From Pseudomonas sp. PDM18 (GTDB taxonomy: Bacteria > Pseudomonadota > Gammaproteobacteria > Pseudomonadales > Pseudomonadaceae), in NCBI RefSeq assembly GCF_014852585.1, contig NZ_JACVBX010000002.1, forward strand, positions 1-64,000: 64,000 bases of DNA, written 5' to 3'. The position numbers and the translations under genes were made by a program. Below, one piece after another: positions 1 to 7,569 of this stretch. How positions within the stretch are numbered: position 1 is the stretch's first letter; the number at the start of each line of letters is the position of its first letter. The notes beneath the pieces were generated by a model, which worked only from the letters and a program-made list of their open reading frames with translations, had not been told where the DNA came from and searched no databases.

Positions 1-2
1 TG

Positions 3-251
3 CGCAATCGTCACCAGGCCCAGGGCATCGGCGAACTGGAGCTGATCCAGGGCGAGCTGAACAACCTGCAGGCTGACCTGCAGCGCGACCTGGCCTATGC
101 CGAGCTGCGCAACGCCTACGGCCAGGTATTCGCCAGCGTGGGCCTCGATCCGCTTCCGTCACAGTTGAAGTCAGATTCGCTCAGCGATATCGGTCAGGGC
201 CTGGCCAGCCGCGAGGAGCAGTGGCAGCGCGGTGAAATCGCCAATCCCTGA
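3..251 (+). CDS. TolC-family outer membrane protein, C-terminal fragment
   Basis: The reading frame is open from the left edge and ends at TGA 249–251, giving the last 82 residues of a protein whose start lies outside the window. The segment is mostly amphipathic helix rich in Gln, Glu and Leu, with the pattern YAELRNAYGQVFASVGLDP. That pattern is typical of the final periplasmic helix of TolC-family channels before the closing NAYxxLxxxxGxDPLP signature. The family forms the outer-membrane duct of type I secretion and efflux systems. A strong terminator follows 17 nt after the stop, so the gene ends its transcript here. The specific system cannot be named because its partner genes lie outside the window. 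Confidence 0.7.
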   Translation, partial: RNRHQAQGIGELELIQGELNNLQADLQRDLAYAELRNAYGQVFASVGLDPLPSQLKSDSLSDIGQGLASREEQWQRGEIANP

Positions 252-267
252 CGGCCCGCCCTGAATG

Positions 268-300
268 AAAAAGCCCCGGTCATGTGCCGGGGCTTTTTTT
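268..300. terminator. Bidirectional intrinsic terminator
   Basis: The stem AAGCCCCGG / CCGGGGCTT encloses a 7-nt loop. An A tract precedes it and a T7 tract follows it. It can end the TolC-family transcript on the plus strand and azlD on the minus strand, which stops at 321. Confidence 0.9.
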
Positions 301-320
301 CGGGCCTTTGCCGCCAGCCC

Positions 321-635
321 CTATAGCCACCAGCGCAGCAGATAGAACGCGCCCATGCTGAGCAGCACGCTGAGCAGCACGTTGCGCGTCCACAGCACCA
401 GCGCCACGGCGACGATGGCGCCGAGCAGGTAGGGGTTGTCCTGGCGCAGGTTCAGCTGGTGCTCGGGTAGGAACACGATCGGTCCGCAGATCGCCGTGAG
501 CATCCCCGGCACGGCAAAGCCGAGGAACTGCCGCACGTTGCTGCCCAGGCGGATCGGCAGGCGCGGTTCGAGGAATACGTAGCGGTTGAAGAACACAATC
601 AGCCCCATGCCGAAGATCACTGCCCAGGCCATCAT
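321..635 (-). CDS. azlD: AzlD family branched-chain amino acid export subunit
   Basis: This 104-residue, highly hydrophobic protein has about four predicted membrane segments and the family feature of a Pro-rich N-terminal loop (FLEPRLPIRL) followed by VRQFLGFAVPGMLTAICGP. AzlD is the small partner of AzlC; together they form an inner-membrane exporter of branched-chain amino acids or analogues. The ATG overlaps the azlC stop as ATGA, so the two are translationally coupled. The length matches the family norm of about 100–110 residues. Substrate is assigned by family only. Confidence 0.88.
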   Translation of the reverse strand: MMAWAVIFGMGLIVFFNRYVFLEPRLPIRLGSNVRQFLGFAVPGMLTAICGPIVFLPEHQLNLRQDNPYLLGAIVAVALVLWTRNVLLSVLLSMGAFYLLRWWL

Positions 636-1330
636 GCGCGCACCCCCGAGAATTTCTGGCAGAGGAAGCCGGCGAACATCCCCGCCAGGCCGGAAAGCAC
701 CAGTGCCGAGCCGATCTGCCAGTAGCTGAGCAGCACCGAGCAGAACAGCGAGACGGCGACACAGACCACGGTCGGGATGTTCTTCACCACCGGCACGATC
801 AGCGCGACGAAGGTGGCGGCGATAGAGAAGTCCAGCCCGAGGTGCTCGAGGCCGGGAATGTTGGTACCCACCAGCACGCCGGCGAGGGTGAAGAGGTTCC
901 AGGCGATGTAGAACGTCAGGCCGACGCCCAGCGCGTACCAGCGGTTGAAGGTGTTGCGGTCATGGCCGCTGACCAAGGCGAACAATTCATCAGTGAGCAG
1001 AAAGCCCAGCCCCGCGCGCCAGCGCCCCGGCAGGCCGGCTATCACCGGGCGCAACGTCATCCCGTAGAGCAGGTGCTGCGAAGTCAGCAACAGCGTGGTG
1101 ATCATGATCGAGAAGAAACCGGCGCCGCCCTTGAGCATTCCGATGGCTACCAGTTGCGCGGCACCGGCGAAGACGATGGCCGACAGGCCCTGGCCGTGCA
1201 GCGGCGAAAGCCCGGCGTCAATGGCCAGGGAACCGGCGAGCAGGCCCCAGGGCAGGACCGCGAGCGACAGCGGCATGATGTCGATGGCGCCCCTGAGGAA
1301 GGCGCGGGAAGGAAGCTGGTCTTGGGGCAT
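632..1330 (-). CDS. azlC: AzlC family branched-chain amino acid exporter
   Basis: The 232-residue membrane protein has the AzlC N-terminal signature (RGAIDIMPLSLAVLPWGLLAG) and the LSAIVFAGAAQLVAIGML segment, and it keeps the usual six or seven hydrophobic spans. It pairs with AzlD to export branched-chain amino acids. It is the first gene of a two-gene unit whose downstream partner overlaps it by 4 nt. No dedicated Lrp-type regulator lies beside it. About 110 bp of unremarkable sequence separates it from the next minus-strand gene upstream. Confidence 0.88.
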   Translation of the reverse strand: MPQDQLPSRAFLRGAIDIMPLSLAVLPWGLLAGSLAIDAGLSPLHGQGLSAIVFAGAAQLVAIGMLKGGAGFFSIMITTLLLTSQHLLYGMTLRPVIAGLPGRWRAGLGFLLTDELFALVSGHDRNTFNRWYALGVGLTFYIAWNLFTLAGVLVGTNIPGLEHLGLDFSIAATFVALIVPVVKNIPTVVCVAVSLFCSVLLSYWQIGSALVLSGLAGMFAGFLCQKFSGVRA

Positions 1331-1438
1331 GGACGTTTCTTGCAGGCAGTTAAGTGCCGTCAGCGTGGCAGAAAAACGCCGCCCCTGGCTTGAACAATCT
1401 TGCTGTCGTTGCCCTCGCGCGCGTTGCCTCCTGATTTC

Positions 1439-2461
1439 TCATGACGGCGGCCGGGCCAGGAACCCGAGCAGGGTGGCTTCCTCGGCACTGAGATTTTGCC
1501 GCTTGCGCGCCTTGCGCAGGCCGACCAGCTCGCCCGCGAGGAAGGCTTCGATCACCCGTGGATGCACGTAGCACTTGCGGCAGATCGCCGGGGTGTTGCC
1601 CAACTCGTTGGCGACCTGCTGGATGATTGCCTTGAGCTGGCGGTTGGCGCTTTTCTCGTTCTCCCAGCGGGCCTTGCGGCAGTACTCCAGGGCCAGGGTG
1701 GTACCGGCCCAGGTTCGGTAGTCCTTGGCGGTGAATTCCTCGCCGGCGTGCTCGCGCAGGTAAGCGTTGATATCCCGGGAATCGATCATGTGTCGCTGAC
1801 GCTGTTCATCCAGGTACTGGAAGAGTTGCTGGCCGGGCAGTTCCAGGCAGCGCCGGAGGATGCGCGCCAGGCGCGGGTGTTCGATGTCCACGCTGTGCTT
1901 CACGCCGCTCTTGCCGCGAAACGCAAAGCGGATGCGTGCGCCCTGAACCTCGACATGGCGATTACTCAGCGTGGTGAGGCCGAAAGAGCGATTCTCCTTG
2001 CGGTAGCGCTGGTTGCCGATGCGGATCAGCGTGCGGTCGAGCAGTTCGACCACGGTGGCCATGACCTTTTTCGCCCCCAGTCCCGGCTGCGCCAGGTCTT
2101 GCGCGATGCGTCGGCGCAGAGCTGGCAGGCTCTCGCCGAAGCGCAGCAGGCGTTCGTACTTGGCGCTGTCGCGCACCTCGGTCCAGCGCGGGTGGTAGCG
2201 GTACTGCTTGCGCCCGCGCACGTCGCGCCCGGTGGCCTGCAGGTGGCCGAGCGGGTCGATGCAGATCCATACATCGATGTACGCCGGCGGAATGGCGAGC
2301 TGGTTGATGCGCTGGATTTCCGCCTCCACGCGAATGCGCTCGCCGCCGGGGTCGAAGTAGGCGAAGCGCCCGCGCAGCCGTCGCCGGCTGATGCCTGGCA
2401 GGCTGTCGTCGACGTAGTGCAGGTCAGGCGGTAGTTCCAGCAGCTCCGGTGGTGTACTCAT
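1439..2461 (-). CDS. DNA topoisomerase IB
   Basis: At 340 residues this matches the compact poxvirus-like bacterial topoisomerase IB family, which relaxes supercoils through a 3'-phosphotyrosyl intermediate. The N-terminal part carries the DNA-binding region with PPAYxDVWIC and RGRKQYRYHPRW. The C-terminal catalytic part contains TLSNRHVEVQG, FRGKSGVKH, DYRTWAGT and ICRKCYVHP. The last gives the likely nucleophile, Tyr298. All expected catalytic elements are present, so it should be active. It is not essential in related bacteria. It is monocistronic, separated by 78 bp from the oxygenase gene behind it. Confidence 0.93.
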   Translation of the reverse strand: MSTPPELLELPPDLHYVDDSLPGISRRRLRGRFAYFDPGGERIRVEAEIQRINQLAIPPAYIDVWICIDPLGHLQATGRDVRGRKQYRYHPRWTEVRDSAKYERLLRFGESLPALRRRIAQDLAQPGLGAKKVMATVVELLDRTLIRIGNQRYRKENRSFGLTTLSNRHVEVQGARIRFAFRGKSGVKHSVDIEHPRLARILRRCLELPGQQLFQYLDEQRQRHMIDSRDINAYLREHAGEEFTAKDYRTWAGTTLALEYCRKARWENEKSANRQLKAIIQQVANELGNTPAICRKCYVHPRVIEAFLAGELVGLRKARKRQNLSAEEATLLGFLARPPS

Positions 2462-2538
2462 GGCAATTCCTCGAAGGCCTTCCCGTCAATGGAGCGCGAA
2501 AGGGCGCTTCGAGTGCCGTATTTTTCGTCGTACAGCGT

Positions 2539-3771
2539 TCAGGGACGTGCGTCTTCGGCTGCCAAGTGAGTCGGCGAGACCAGCCGTGGATCGGCACCGC
2601 CAAACAGGGTGAGCAGGTAGTCCTCCTGGCTTTGCAGGCCGTGGCGCACCAGCCAGCCGCGGCCGCCGGGCACTGCGCGTAGCAGGCAGTGGAAGAGGAA
2701 ACGCGGCGGCGCGGTCAGCAGCGGGTACCAGGGCAGGCTGCCGCCGGGCAGGCCGAGGGCGCGACGGCCGTCGGCATCGATGAAGGTGCCGGCGATGCTC
2801 AGGTGGATGGCCCGGTTCAAATGTCCGCGCAGCCAGGCGAAGTTGGTGTAGTGGCGTTGCAGCGGCTCGTCCACCAGTGCCGAGCCGAGGATGCGACTGC
2901 TGTCGTCCGGCGGCGCCTGGGACAGCAGGTTGTGGTAGAGCGCACGGATCGCGTCATTCTCGCTGTCGCGCAGCCAGCGCTCCTCGACGCCCATCAGCCA
3001 GGCGATGTAGCGCCAGAGGTGGATGATGGCTTCGCGCTCGCGCCGACTCAGGAGCACACCCAGCATGCGCTGGCCGATCAGGAAGATCGCCGAGAAGGCC
3101 AGGTAGGTCGCGTGCATGTCGCCCTGGTTGACTGGCAGGCCGTCCTGGGCGAAGTCCCACTCTTCCAGACGTGAAACCCGCCGTCGCACCAGGGCATGCA
3201 CCAGCCGGACATGCAGCGTGCTGCGATAACCCGCCGCGCCGCGCGCCATGCCGCCGGGACGGGTGCAGTCGATCCACCATTTGGTGGTTTCCGCGATGCG
3301 CCGCTGCGGGCCTTTCTCCAGCGCGCCGGTGAGCACCAGGGTGCGGTTGATCCCGGAAGCCTGGTAGCCGGCCAGCAGGCCCAGGTCACGCAGTACGCGC
3401 ATGCCGGTGAGCCCGGACAGGCCGCAGGCGCGGGCACCCTCTTCGAGGCGTTGCAGGTCGACCCAGGCGGGCAGCGTGTCGACCTGACCGAAGAAGGTCT
3501 TCAGCGCTTCGGGTGCCTCGGGGATGGTGGCGATGCCCTGGCTCAGCGCCTTTTCGTACAGGCGCATACCGGCGCCGAGCCCGACATCGAACATCCAATC
3601 CACCAGCGCATCCATGGGCGCATCGCCTACCGTTAGGGATTCGCCGATGGCCTGCCAGGTGGCGGCATCCGGCTCGCTTGGTCCCTTGAGGAAACGTTTG
3701 ACCGGCGCGGCGGTGCGTCGGGCGCGCTGCAGGTCGGCGCCGTGGCGGGTTGGCAGGGCGGTTGCGCTCAT
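2539..3771 (-). CDS. MpaB/Lcp-type haem oxygenase (DUF2236)
   Basis: The 410-residue protein belongs to the DUF2236 family, which includes the latex-clearing rubber oxygenase Lcp and fungal MpaB. These are haem b enzymes that cleave C=C bonds oxidatively. A helical Arg/His-rich stretch, STLHVRLVHALVRRRV, corresponds to the conserved haem-pocket region. The physiological substrate is unknown. I start it at the ATG at 3769–3771, preceded by AAGG at good spacing. The frame stays open to 3840, but that extension would cross the putative operator. It is divergent from a TetR regulator, which probably controls it. No twin-arginine signal peptide is seen, unlike extracellular Lcp, so it is probably cytoplasmic. 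Confidence 0.82.
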   Translation of the reverse strand: MSATALPTRHGADLQRARRTAAPVKRFLKGPSEPDAATWQAIGESLTVGDAPMDALVDWMFDVGLGAGMRLYEKALSQGIATIPEAPEALKTFFGQVDTLPAWVDLQRLEEGARACGLSGLTGMRVLRDLGLLAGYQASGINRTLVLTGALEKGPQRRIAETTKWWIDCTRPGGMARGAAGYRSTLHVRLVHALVRRRVSRLEEWDFAQDGLPVNQGDMHATYLAFSAIFLIGQRMLGVLLSRREREAIIHLWRYIAWLMGVEERWLRDSENDAIRALYHNLLSQAPPDDSSRILGSALVDEPLQRHYTNFAWLRGHLNRAIHLSIAGTFIDADGRRALGLPGGSLPWYPLLTAPPRFLFHCLLRAVPGGRGWLVRHGLQSQEDYLLTLFGGADPRLVSPTHLAAEDARP

Positions 3772-3821
3772 CGATTCATACCTTGGTTGGGTGGCCGGGC
3801 GAATGCCTCGAATTACGCTAT

Positions 3822-3839
3822 TGCGAGTATTTGCTCGCA
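3822..3839. promoter_or_regulatory. Probable TetR operator between oxygenase and regulator
   Basis: A perfect inverted repeat TGCGAG–N6–CTCGCA sits in the 103-bp gap between the divergent oxygenase and TetR genes, 36 nt before the regulator start. Further CTCGCA copies follow at about 3845. Size and placement fit a TetR dimer site. Confidence 0.6.
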
Positions 3840-3874
3840 TTCAACTCGCATCCGGCTCGCACCAGGAGGCAGGC

Positions 3875-4483
3875 ATGAGGAAGCAACCCACGCAGCAGCG
3901 CGCCAGCGAGATGGTGGCGGTGCTGGTCGAGGCGGCGGCGCTGGAGATTGGCGAGCGCGGCCTCGACGGCCTGACCACCAACCACGTGGCGCGCCGCGCC
4001 GGGGTGAGCGTCGGCTCGCTTTACCAGTACTTCGCCAACAAGGAGATGATCGTCGAGGCCCTGCTGATGCAGCGTGCCGGCACGCTGATGAAGGTGGTGC
4101 ACCAGCGCGTCACGCCGTTATTGGGTGCAGACATCGGCAGCGTGACCCGCGCGGTGCTGGAGGGCATCTTCGAGCAGGTGGAGGGCGATGCGGCGCAGCG
4201 CGAGTTGCTGCGACACTGGCACCGGCTCAATTCCGCGCCGGTGTTCCAGTCCTTGGAGCGGCAGATGATGGAGGTGTGCCGGCAGTACCTGATGCGCCAC
4301 TTTGACGATTACCGGATCGACAACCTGCCGGCGGTGCTTTTCGTGGTCATCAACTCCGTCCAGTACACCACTGCGCGCTACCTGAGCGAGGCTCAGCCGC
4401 TGCTGGGGCGCGAGGAAGTGATCGATACGTTGGCGCGGATGGTTGAATCCCTCTGCGCGCCGCGAAACAAGCAACGCCTGTAG
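3875..4483 (+). CDS. TetR/AcrR family transcriptional regulator
   Basis: The 202-residue protein has an N-terminal TetR helix-turn-helix (LTTNHVARRAGVSVGSLYQYFANKEMIVEALL, residues about 32–65) and a helical C-terminal ligand domain. The start is ATG 3875, chosen because AGGAGG lies just upstream; the frame extends further left only into the oxygenase promoter. TetR proteins usually repress a divergent neighbour and themselves until a small ligand binds. Here the neighbour is the DUF2236 oxygenase, and a TGCGAG/CTCGCA palindrome lies between them. The ligand is presumably the oxygenase substrate or a related hydrophobic compound; this is inference. Confidence 0.88.
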   Translation: MRKQPTQQRASEMVAVLVEAAALEIGERGLDGLTTNHVARRAGVSVGSLYQYFANKEMIVEALLMQRAGTLMKVVHQRVTPLLGADIGSVTRAVLEGIFEQVEGDAAQRELLRHWHRLNSAPVFQSLERQMMEVCRQYLMRHFDDYRIDNLPAVLFVVINSVQYTTARYLSEAQPLLGREEVIDTLARMVESLCAPRNKQRL

Positions 4484-4680
4484 GAGCGAGCCACGCTCGC
4501 GATCCGCCGGCAAGGCAGGCGCTCAGGTCAGATCACGGTGATCGCAGGTGACTTGAGATTGGCTGCGAGGATTTCGCGAGCTCTGCTCGCGGGTCGCGGG
4601 TATTGCCCGTTCCTAACAGATAGCTTTGCGCTCGGATCGCCCCTCACCCTAACCCTCTCCCTTCAGGGCGTGGGAGAGGG
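4482..4680. repeat. Intergenic repeats: REP-like element and CCCTCACCCTAACCC repeat
   Basis: The 312-bp gap after the TetR gene holds no gene. At 4482–4504 it has a REP-like unit (GTAGGAGCGAG…GCTCGCGA), and at 4641–4680 an inverted CCCTCACCCTAACCCTCTCC…GGGAGAGGG element of the kind scattered through Pseudomonas intergenic regions. Confidence 0.6.
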
Positions 4681-4751
4681 AAAACCCAGACGCGGACTTT
4701 CAGAAGAATACAGTTGCTCCTACAGGGAAGATCATGTGATTCGGGCATGAA

Positions 4752-4784
4752 TAATCCCCGGAAGGCTTGCGCCAACCGGGGCTC
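4752..4784 (-). terminator. Terminator after the NDH-2-like gene
   Basis: On the minus strand a CCCCGG/CCGGGG stem with a 14-nt loop (which itself can pair as TTGGCGC/AAGCCTT in part) is followed by ATTATT. It begins 14 nt beyond the stop of the flavoprotein gene. The U tract is weak. Confidence 0.55.
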
Positions 4785-4795
4785 TGCTCAACGCA

Positions 4796-5998
4796 TCAGG
4801 CCACGACCGGAATCATCGGGTCAGCGGCTGCCAGCGCGGTGGCGCGATCGTCGGCCGGCGGGTAGATCCATACTGTGTTGATCTCGGTCTTGATCTTCTT
4901 GCCTTCCTCACGCTGGAAACGCACCTGGCGATCCCAGCCTTCGGTGAACAGCGCACCCCAGGCTCCCAGGTCCAGGCAGGTCACGTACTTGGGCTGGCTG
5001 TAAGGGATGGGCGCCACGCCCAGCAGGTCGGCGGCGGCGTTGTTACCGGCCGAGCGGCCCAGAGAGATGGCATGCTGGCAAGTCATCAGTGCGTAGTTGC
5101 CGACTTCGTCCGTCGCGGCGTAAGCCGTGTCGCCGGTGGCGAACACCGCGTCCTGGCCGATCACCTTGAGGTTGCGGTCCACGTGCAGGCGGCCCTGGCG
5201 GTCGCGCTCGCCGGCAACCTGTTCGGTCAGCGAGCTGGCGCGTACGCCGGCGGTCCAGATCACTGTTTTCGCCTCGATGCGCTCGCCGCTGGAGAGGGTC
5301 GCGCCGTTCTCGTCGATGGATTCCACCGAGGACTTCAGGCGCCATTCCACGCCCAGCTCGGCGGAGGCTTCGGCCACCACGGACTGCGAGGTGGCGCCCA
5401 GTGCGCTGCCAATCTCGGCGCCGCGGTCGACCACGATGACGCGCACCTTGGCGTCCGCGCCGAGCACTTCGCGCAGGCGCGCCGGCATTTCAGTGGCGGT
5501 CTCGATGCCGGTGAAGCCGCCGCCGGCCACGATCACCGTGTTGCGCGCTTCGGATTCCGGCAGTTGGTGCAGCGCGCGGATGTGCCTTTCGAGGCGCACG
5601 GCCTGGTCGATGTCGTCCACGTCGAAGGCATGCTCGATGCCCGGCAGGGCGGGGCGGGCGACCTTGCTGCCGCTGGCGAGGATCAGGCGGTCGAAGCCCA
5701 GGGTGGCGACCTTGCCACTGGCGTCGCGGTAGTCCAATTGGCGGCCGTCGACATCGATCTGCTCGGCGCTGCCCTGGATGAAGCTCACGCCCACCGCGCC
5801 GAACAGGTCGCCCAGTGGCGCGGCCATCTGGTGCACGTTGGGCTCGTAGAAGCGCGGGCGGATGCGCAGTTCGGCCTGGGGCGCGAGGACCGCGACTTCG
5901 ATGTCGCCGCGCTGGTGCAGGTCGAGCAGACGCGCGGCGCTCAGCGCGCTCCACATGCCCGCGAAACCGGTGCCGACGATCAGGATGCGTTGTTTCAT
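4796..5998 (-). CDS. NAD(P)/FAD-dependent oxidoreductase, NDH-2-like
   Basis: The 400-residue flavoprotein resembles type II NADH:quinone dehydrogenases. It has an FAD-binding GxGxxG at residues 9–14 (VGTGFAGMW), a second Rossmann motif VAGGGFTGIE for NAD(P)H, the ATG-type FAD motif DAVFATGDTAY, and no long C-terminal membrane anchor. Such enzymes pass electrons from NADH to quinone or another acceptor without pumping protons. The start is ATG 5996–5998; a longer frame to 6172 would cross the operator. It is divergent from an Rrf2 regulator with a palindrome in front of each gene, so expression is probably redox-, nitrosative- or iron–sulphur-responsive. The electron acceptor is not shown by the sequence. 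Confidence 0.85.
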   Translation of the reverse strand: MKQRILIVGTGFAGMWSALSAARLLDLHQRGDIEVAVLAPQAELRIRPRFYEPNVHQMAAPLGDLFGAVGVSFIQGSAEQIDVDGRQLDYRDASGKVATLGFDRLILASGSKVARPALPGIEHAFDVDDIDQAVRLERHIRALHQLPESEARNTVIVAGGGFTGIETATEMPARLREVLGADAKVRVIVVDRGAEIGSALGATSQSVVAEASAELGVEWRLKSSVESIDENGATLSSGERIEAKTVIWTAGVRASSLTEQVAGERDRQGRLHVDRNLKVIGQDAVFATGDTAYAATDEVGNYALMTCQHAISLGRSAGNNAAADLLGVAPIPYSQPKYVTCLDLGAWGALFTEGWDRQVRFQREEGKKIKTEINTVWIYPPADDRATALAAADPMIPVVA

Positions 5999-6087
5999 GG
6001 TGCTCTCCGACGAAAAGGATGAATCCAGGTGGTGGGGTTCCCGAGTGCCTGATATCGGAGCGGTTCGCTTCCTGGCTCGCCCCGGAT

Positions 6088-6112
6088 AACTGCGACTATA
6101 TTTGTCGTAGTT
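6088..6112. promoter_or_regulatory. Rrf2-type operator, copy 1
   Basis: A 25-bp imperfect palindrome with arms AACTGCGAC and GTCGTAGTT (one mismatch) lies 90 nt upstream of the flavoprotein start. It matches the second site at 6293–6317 at 18 of 25 positions. Its length and dyad fit Rrf2-family sites such as those of NsrR. Confidence 0.65.
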
Positions 6113-6292
6113 ATGCGGCGCAACCGATTTCTGCGGCAAACTCCGACCATTCGTCACGGTTGGGGCGGGCATCCGCCGCTGCTTCTGTACTGAGGTGGGG
6201 CGCGCTGGATAGTCGTGGCCCGCGTGCTGCGGGTGACAGATCGTCAGAATGCATGCTTAAGTGCTTGCCGGAGGCCCGGCAGGGCTTGAAAA

Positions 6293-6317
6293 TAATGCGA
6301 CTGATGTAGTCGGAGTT
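6293..6317. promoter_or_regulatory. Rrf2-type operator, copy 2
   Basis: This palindromic site (TGCGACT…AGTCGGAGTT) ends 4 nt before the rrf2 ATG and shares the TGCGACT–N7–GTCG–N–AGTT core with the copy at 6088–6112. Its position over the start region suggests autorepression. Confidence 0.65.
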
Positions 6318-6321
6318 TGTA

Positions 6322-6837
6322 ATGGCTTTGTACAGTGCGGGCGTGGAGTACGGCATCCACTGCCTGCTGTTCCTGACGGACGAGAAGGGCGACAGCCGTG
6401 AATCCAGCGTGCGGATGCTGGCGGAACTTCAGGGGGTGCCCCAGGAGCTGCTCGCCAAGGTCTTCACCAAGCTGGCCAAGGCCGGGCTGGTCGCGGCCAC
6501 CGAAGGCGTGCGCGGCGGCTTCCGCCTGGCGCGTCCGGCGGACGAAATCACCGTACTGGATATCGTCAAGGCCATCGACGGCGACAAGCTGATCTTCGAG
6601 TGCCGCGACATCCGTGGCCGCTGCGCCGTGTTCGAAGGCTCGCCGCCGGAGTGGGCGACGTGCGGCACCTGCTCTATCCACGCGGTCATGCTCACCGCGC
6701 AGAAGCGCATGGAAGAAGCCCTGGCCCAGCAGACCGTGCTGGACCTGGCTCGCCGTGTCGGACGCAAGGCGCCGCCGGAATTCGGCGAGGCCCTGGTGCG
6801 CTGGATGGACGCGCAGCGCGACGGCTCTGCGGGCTAG
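6322..6837 (+). CDS. Rrf2 family transcriptional regulator
   Basis: The 171-residue protein has an N-terminal winged helix (YSAGVEYGIHCLLFL, then VRMLAELQGVPQELLAKVFTKLAKAGLV and EGVRGGFRLAR, the typical wing). A cysteine set at CRDIRGRC and ATCGTC is like the [Fe–S] ligands of IscR, NsrR and RsrR, so it is probably a cluster-sensing repressor or activator. The spacing differs from classical IscR. It is divergent from the flavoprotein gene and has two matching palindromes upstream. Its stop overlaps the convergent SleB-type gene by 4 nt. Which signal it senses (NO, redox, Fe–S status) cannot be told from sequence. Confidence 0.9.
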   Translation: MALYSAGVEYGIHCLLFLTDEKGDSRESSVRMLAELQGVPQELLAKVFTKLAKAGLVAATEGVRGGFRLARPADEITVLDIVKAIDGDKLIFECRDIRGRCAVFEGSPPEWATCGTCSIHAVMLTAQKRMEEALAQQTVLDLARRVGRKAPPEFGEALVRWMDAQRDGSAG

Positions 6838-7457
6838 CGCGCGTTACTGCCGCGCGGCTTGTAGAAGACGAACTCGTCGGTCTCTGCCGTGCGGATGTAT
6901 TCCTTCGCCCAGCCAGGCGAGGCGTGGCGGTCGTGGAAGTACATGGCGCCGCGCGTGCGGTCGCGCAGCTGCTGGTTCAGCGCCCGGCGGGCGATTTCCT
7001 TGGCAATGTCATAGCGGTTCTTCTCTTCTACCTGGTCGGAGCGACCGTCGCACCACCAGGAGAATTGGCAGTGCTTCTGTGCCTGGCCCTGCTTTACCAC
7101 GCCGCACACGGTGTCGGGGAAGCCGCCGTGGCCCATGCGGTTGAGCACCACGTTGGCCACTGCCTCCATGTCCGCCTTGCCGCCGCCCTTGGCTTCCCAG
7201 TAGATGGTCCGCGACAGGCAGACGATGGCGTCGTCCAGCGGCGCCTTGCCGGCTGGGTCCAGCGCCTTGACCTCGGATTTGCTGATGGGCGCCGGGCTGG
7301 TCACCGCCGACGCCGGGTGGGCGACCTGCTGCTCCAGCACTTCGGCCTTGTTCACCGCGGCCTGGGCTTTCTCGTCGGTGGAGGTGCCGATGGAGGCGGC
7401 GAAGGAAGAGGGCGCCAACAGGGTGAGCAGCAACAACGGAAGAAGAAGGCGGCACAT
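6834..7457 (-). CDS. SleB-type cell wall hydrolase
   Basis: The 207-residue protein starts with a signal peptide (MCRLLLPLLLLTLLAPSSFA) and ends in a hydrolase domain of the SleB/CwlJ family (CLSRTIYWEAKGG, VANVVLNRM, FPDTVCGVVKQG, CQFSWWCDG, GAMYFHD). In Bacillus this domain is a lytic transglycosylase for germination; in Gram-negative bacteria it is a periplasmic peptidoglycan enzyme. The catalytic Glu of the family is in YWEA. The gene is convergent with rrf2, with a 4-nt overlap of stop regions. No partner gene such as ypeB is present. Confidence 0.87.
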   Translation of the reverse strand: MCRLLLPLLLLTLLAPSSFAASIGTSTDEKAQAAVNKAEVLEQQVAHPASAVTSPAPISKSEVKALDPAGKAPLDDAIVCLSRTIYWEAKGGGKADMEAVANVVLNRMGHGGFPDTVCGVVKQGQAQKHCQFSWWCDGRSDQVEEKNRYDIAKEIARRALNQQLRDRTRGAMYFHDRHASPGWAKEYIRTAETDEFVFYKPRGSNAR

Positions 7458-7569
7458 GTGCGAACCTACCTGCGAAGCGAAATCAGTCTGTCGCTGTGAC
7501 TGTGCCGCGCAGAATTAGATTCAACTTTCCAGCCAGACGGTAGCCGCCGTAGCCCACGCGCGACGGGGC

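Noticed and set aside
4796..6172. Longer start for the flavoprotein at 6172
   Set aside because: The added residues are not flavoprotein-like and would cover the Rrf2-type palindrome; the FAD motif starts right after ATG 5998.
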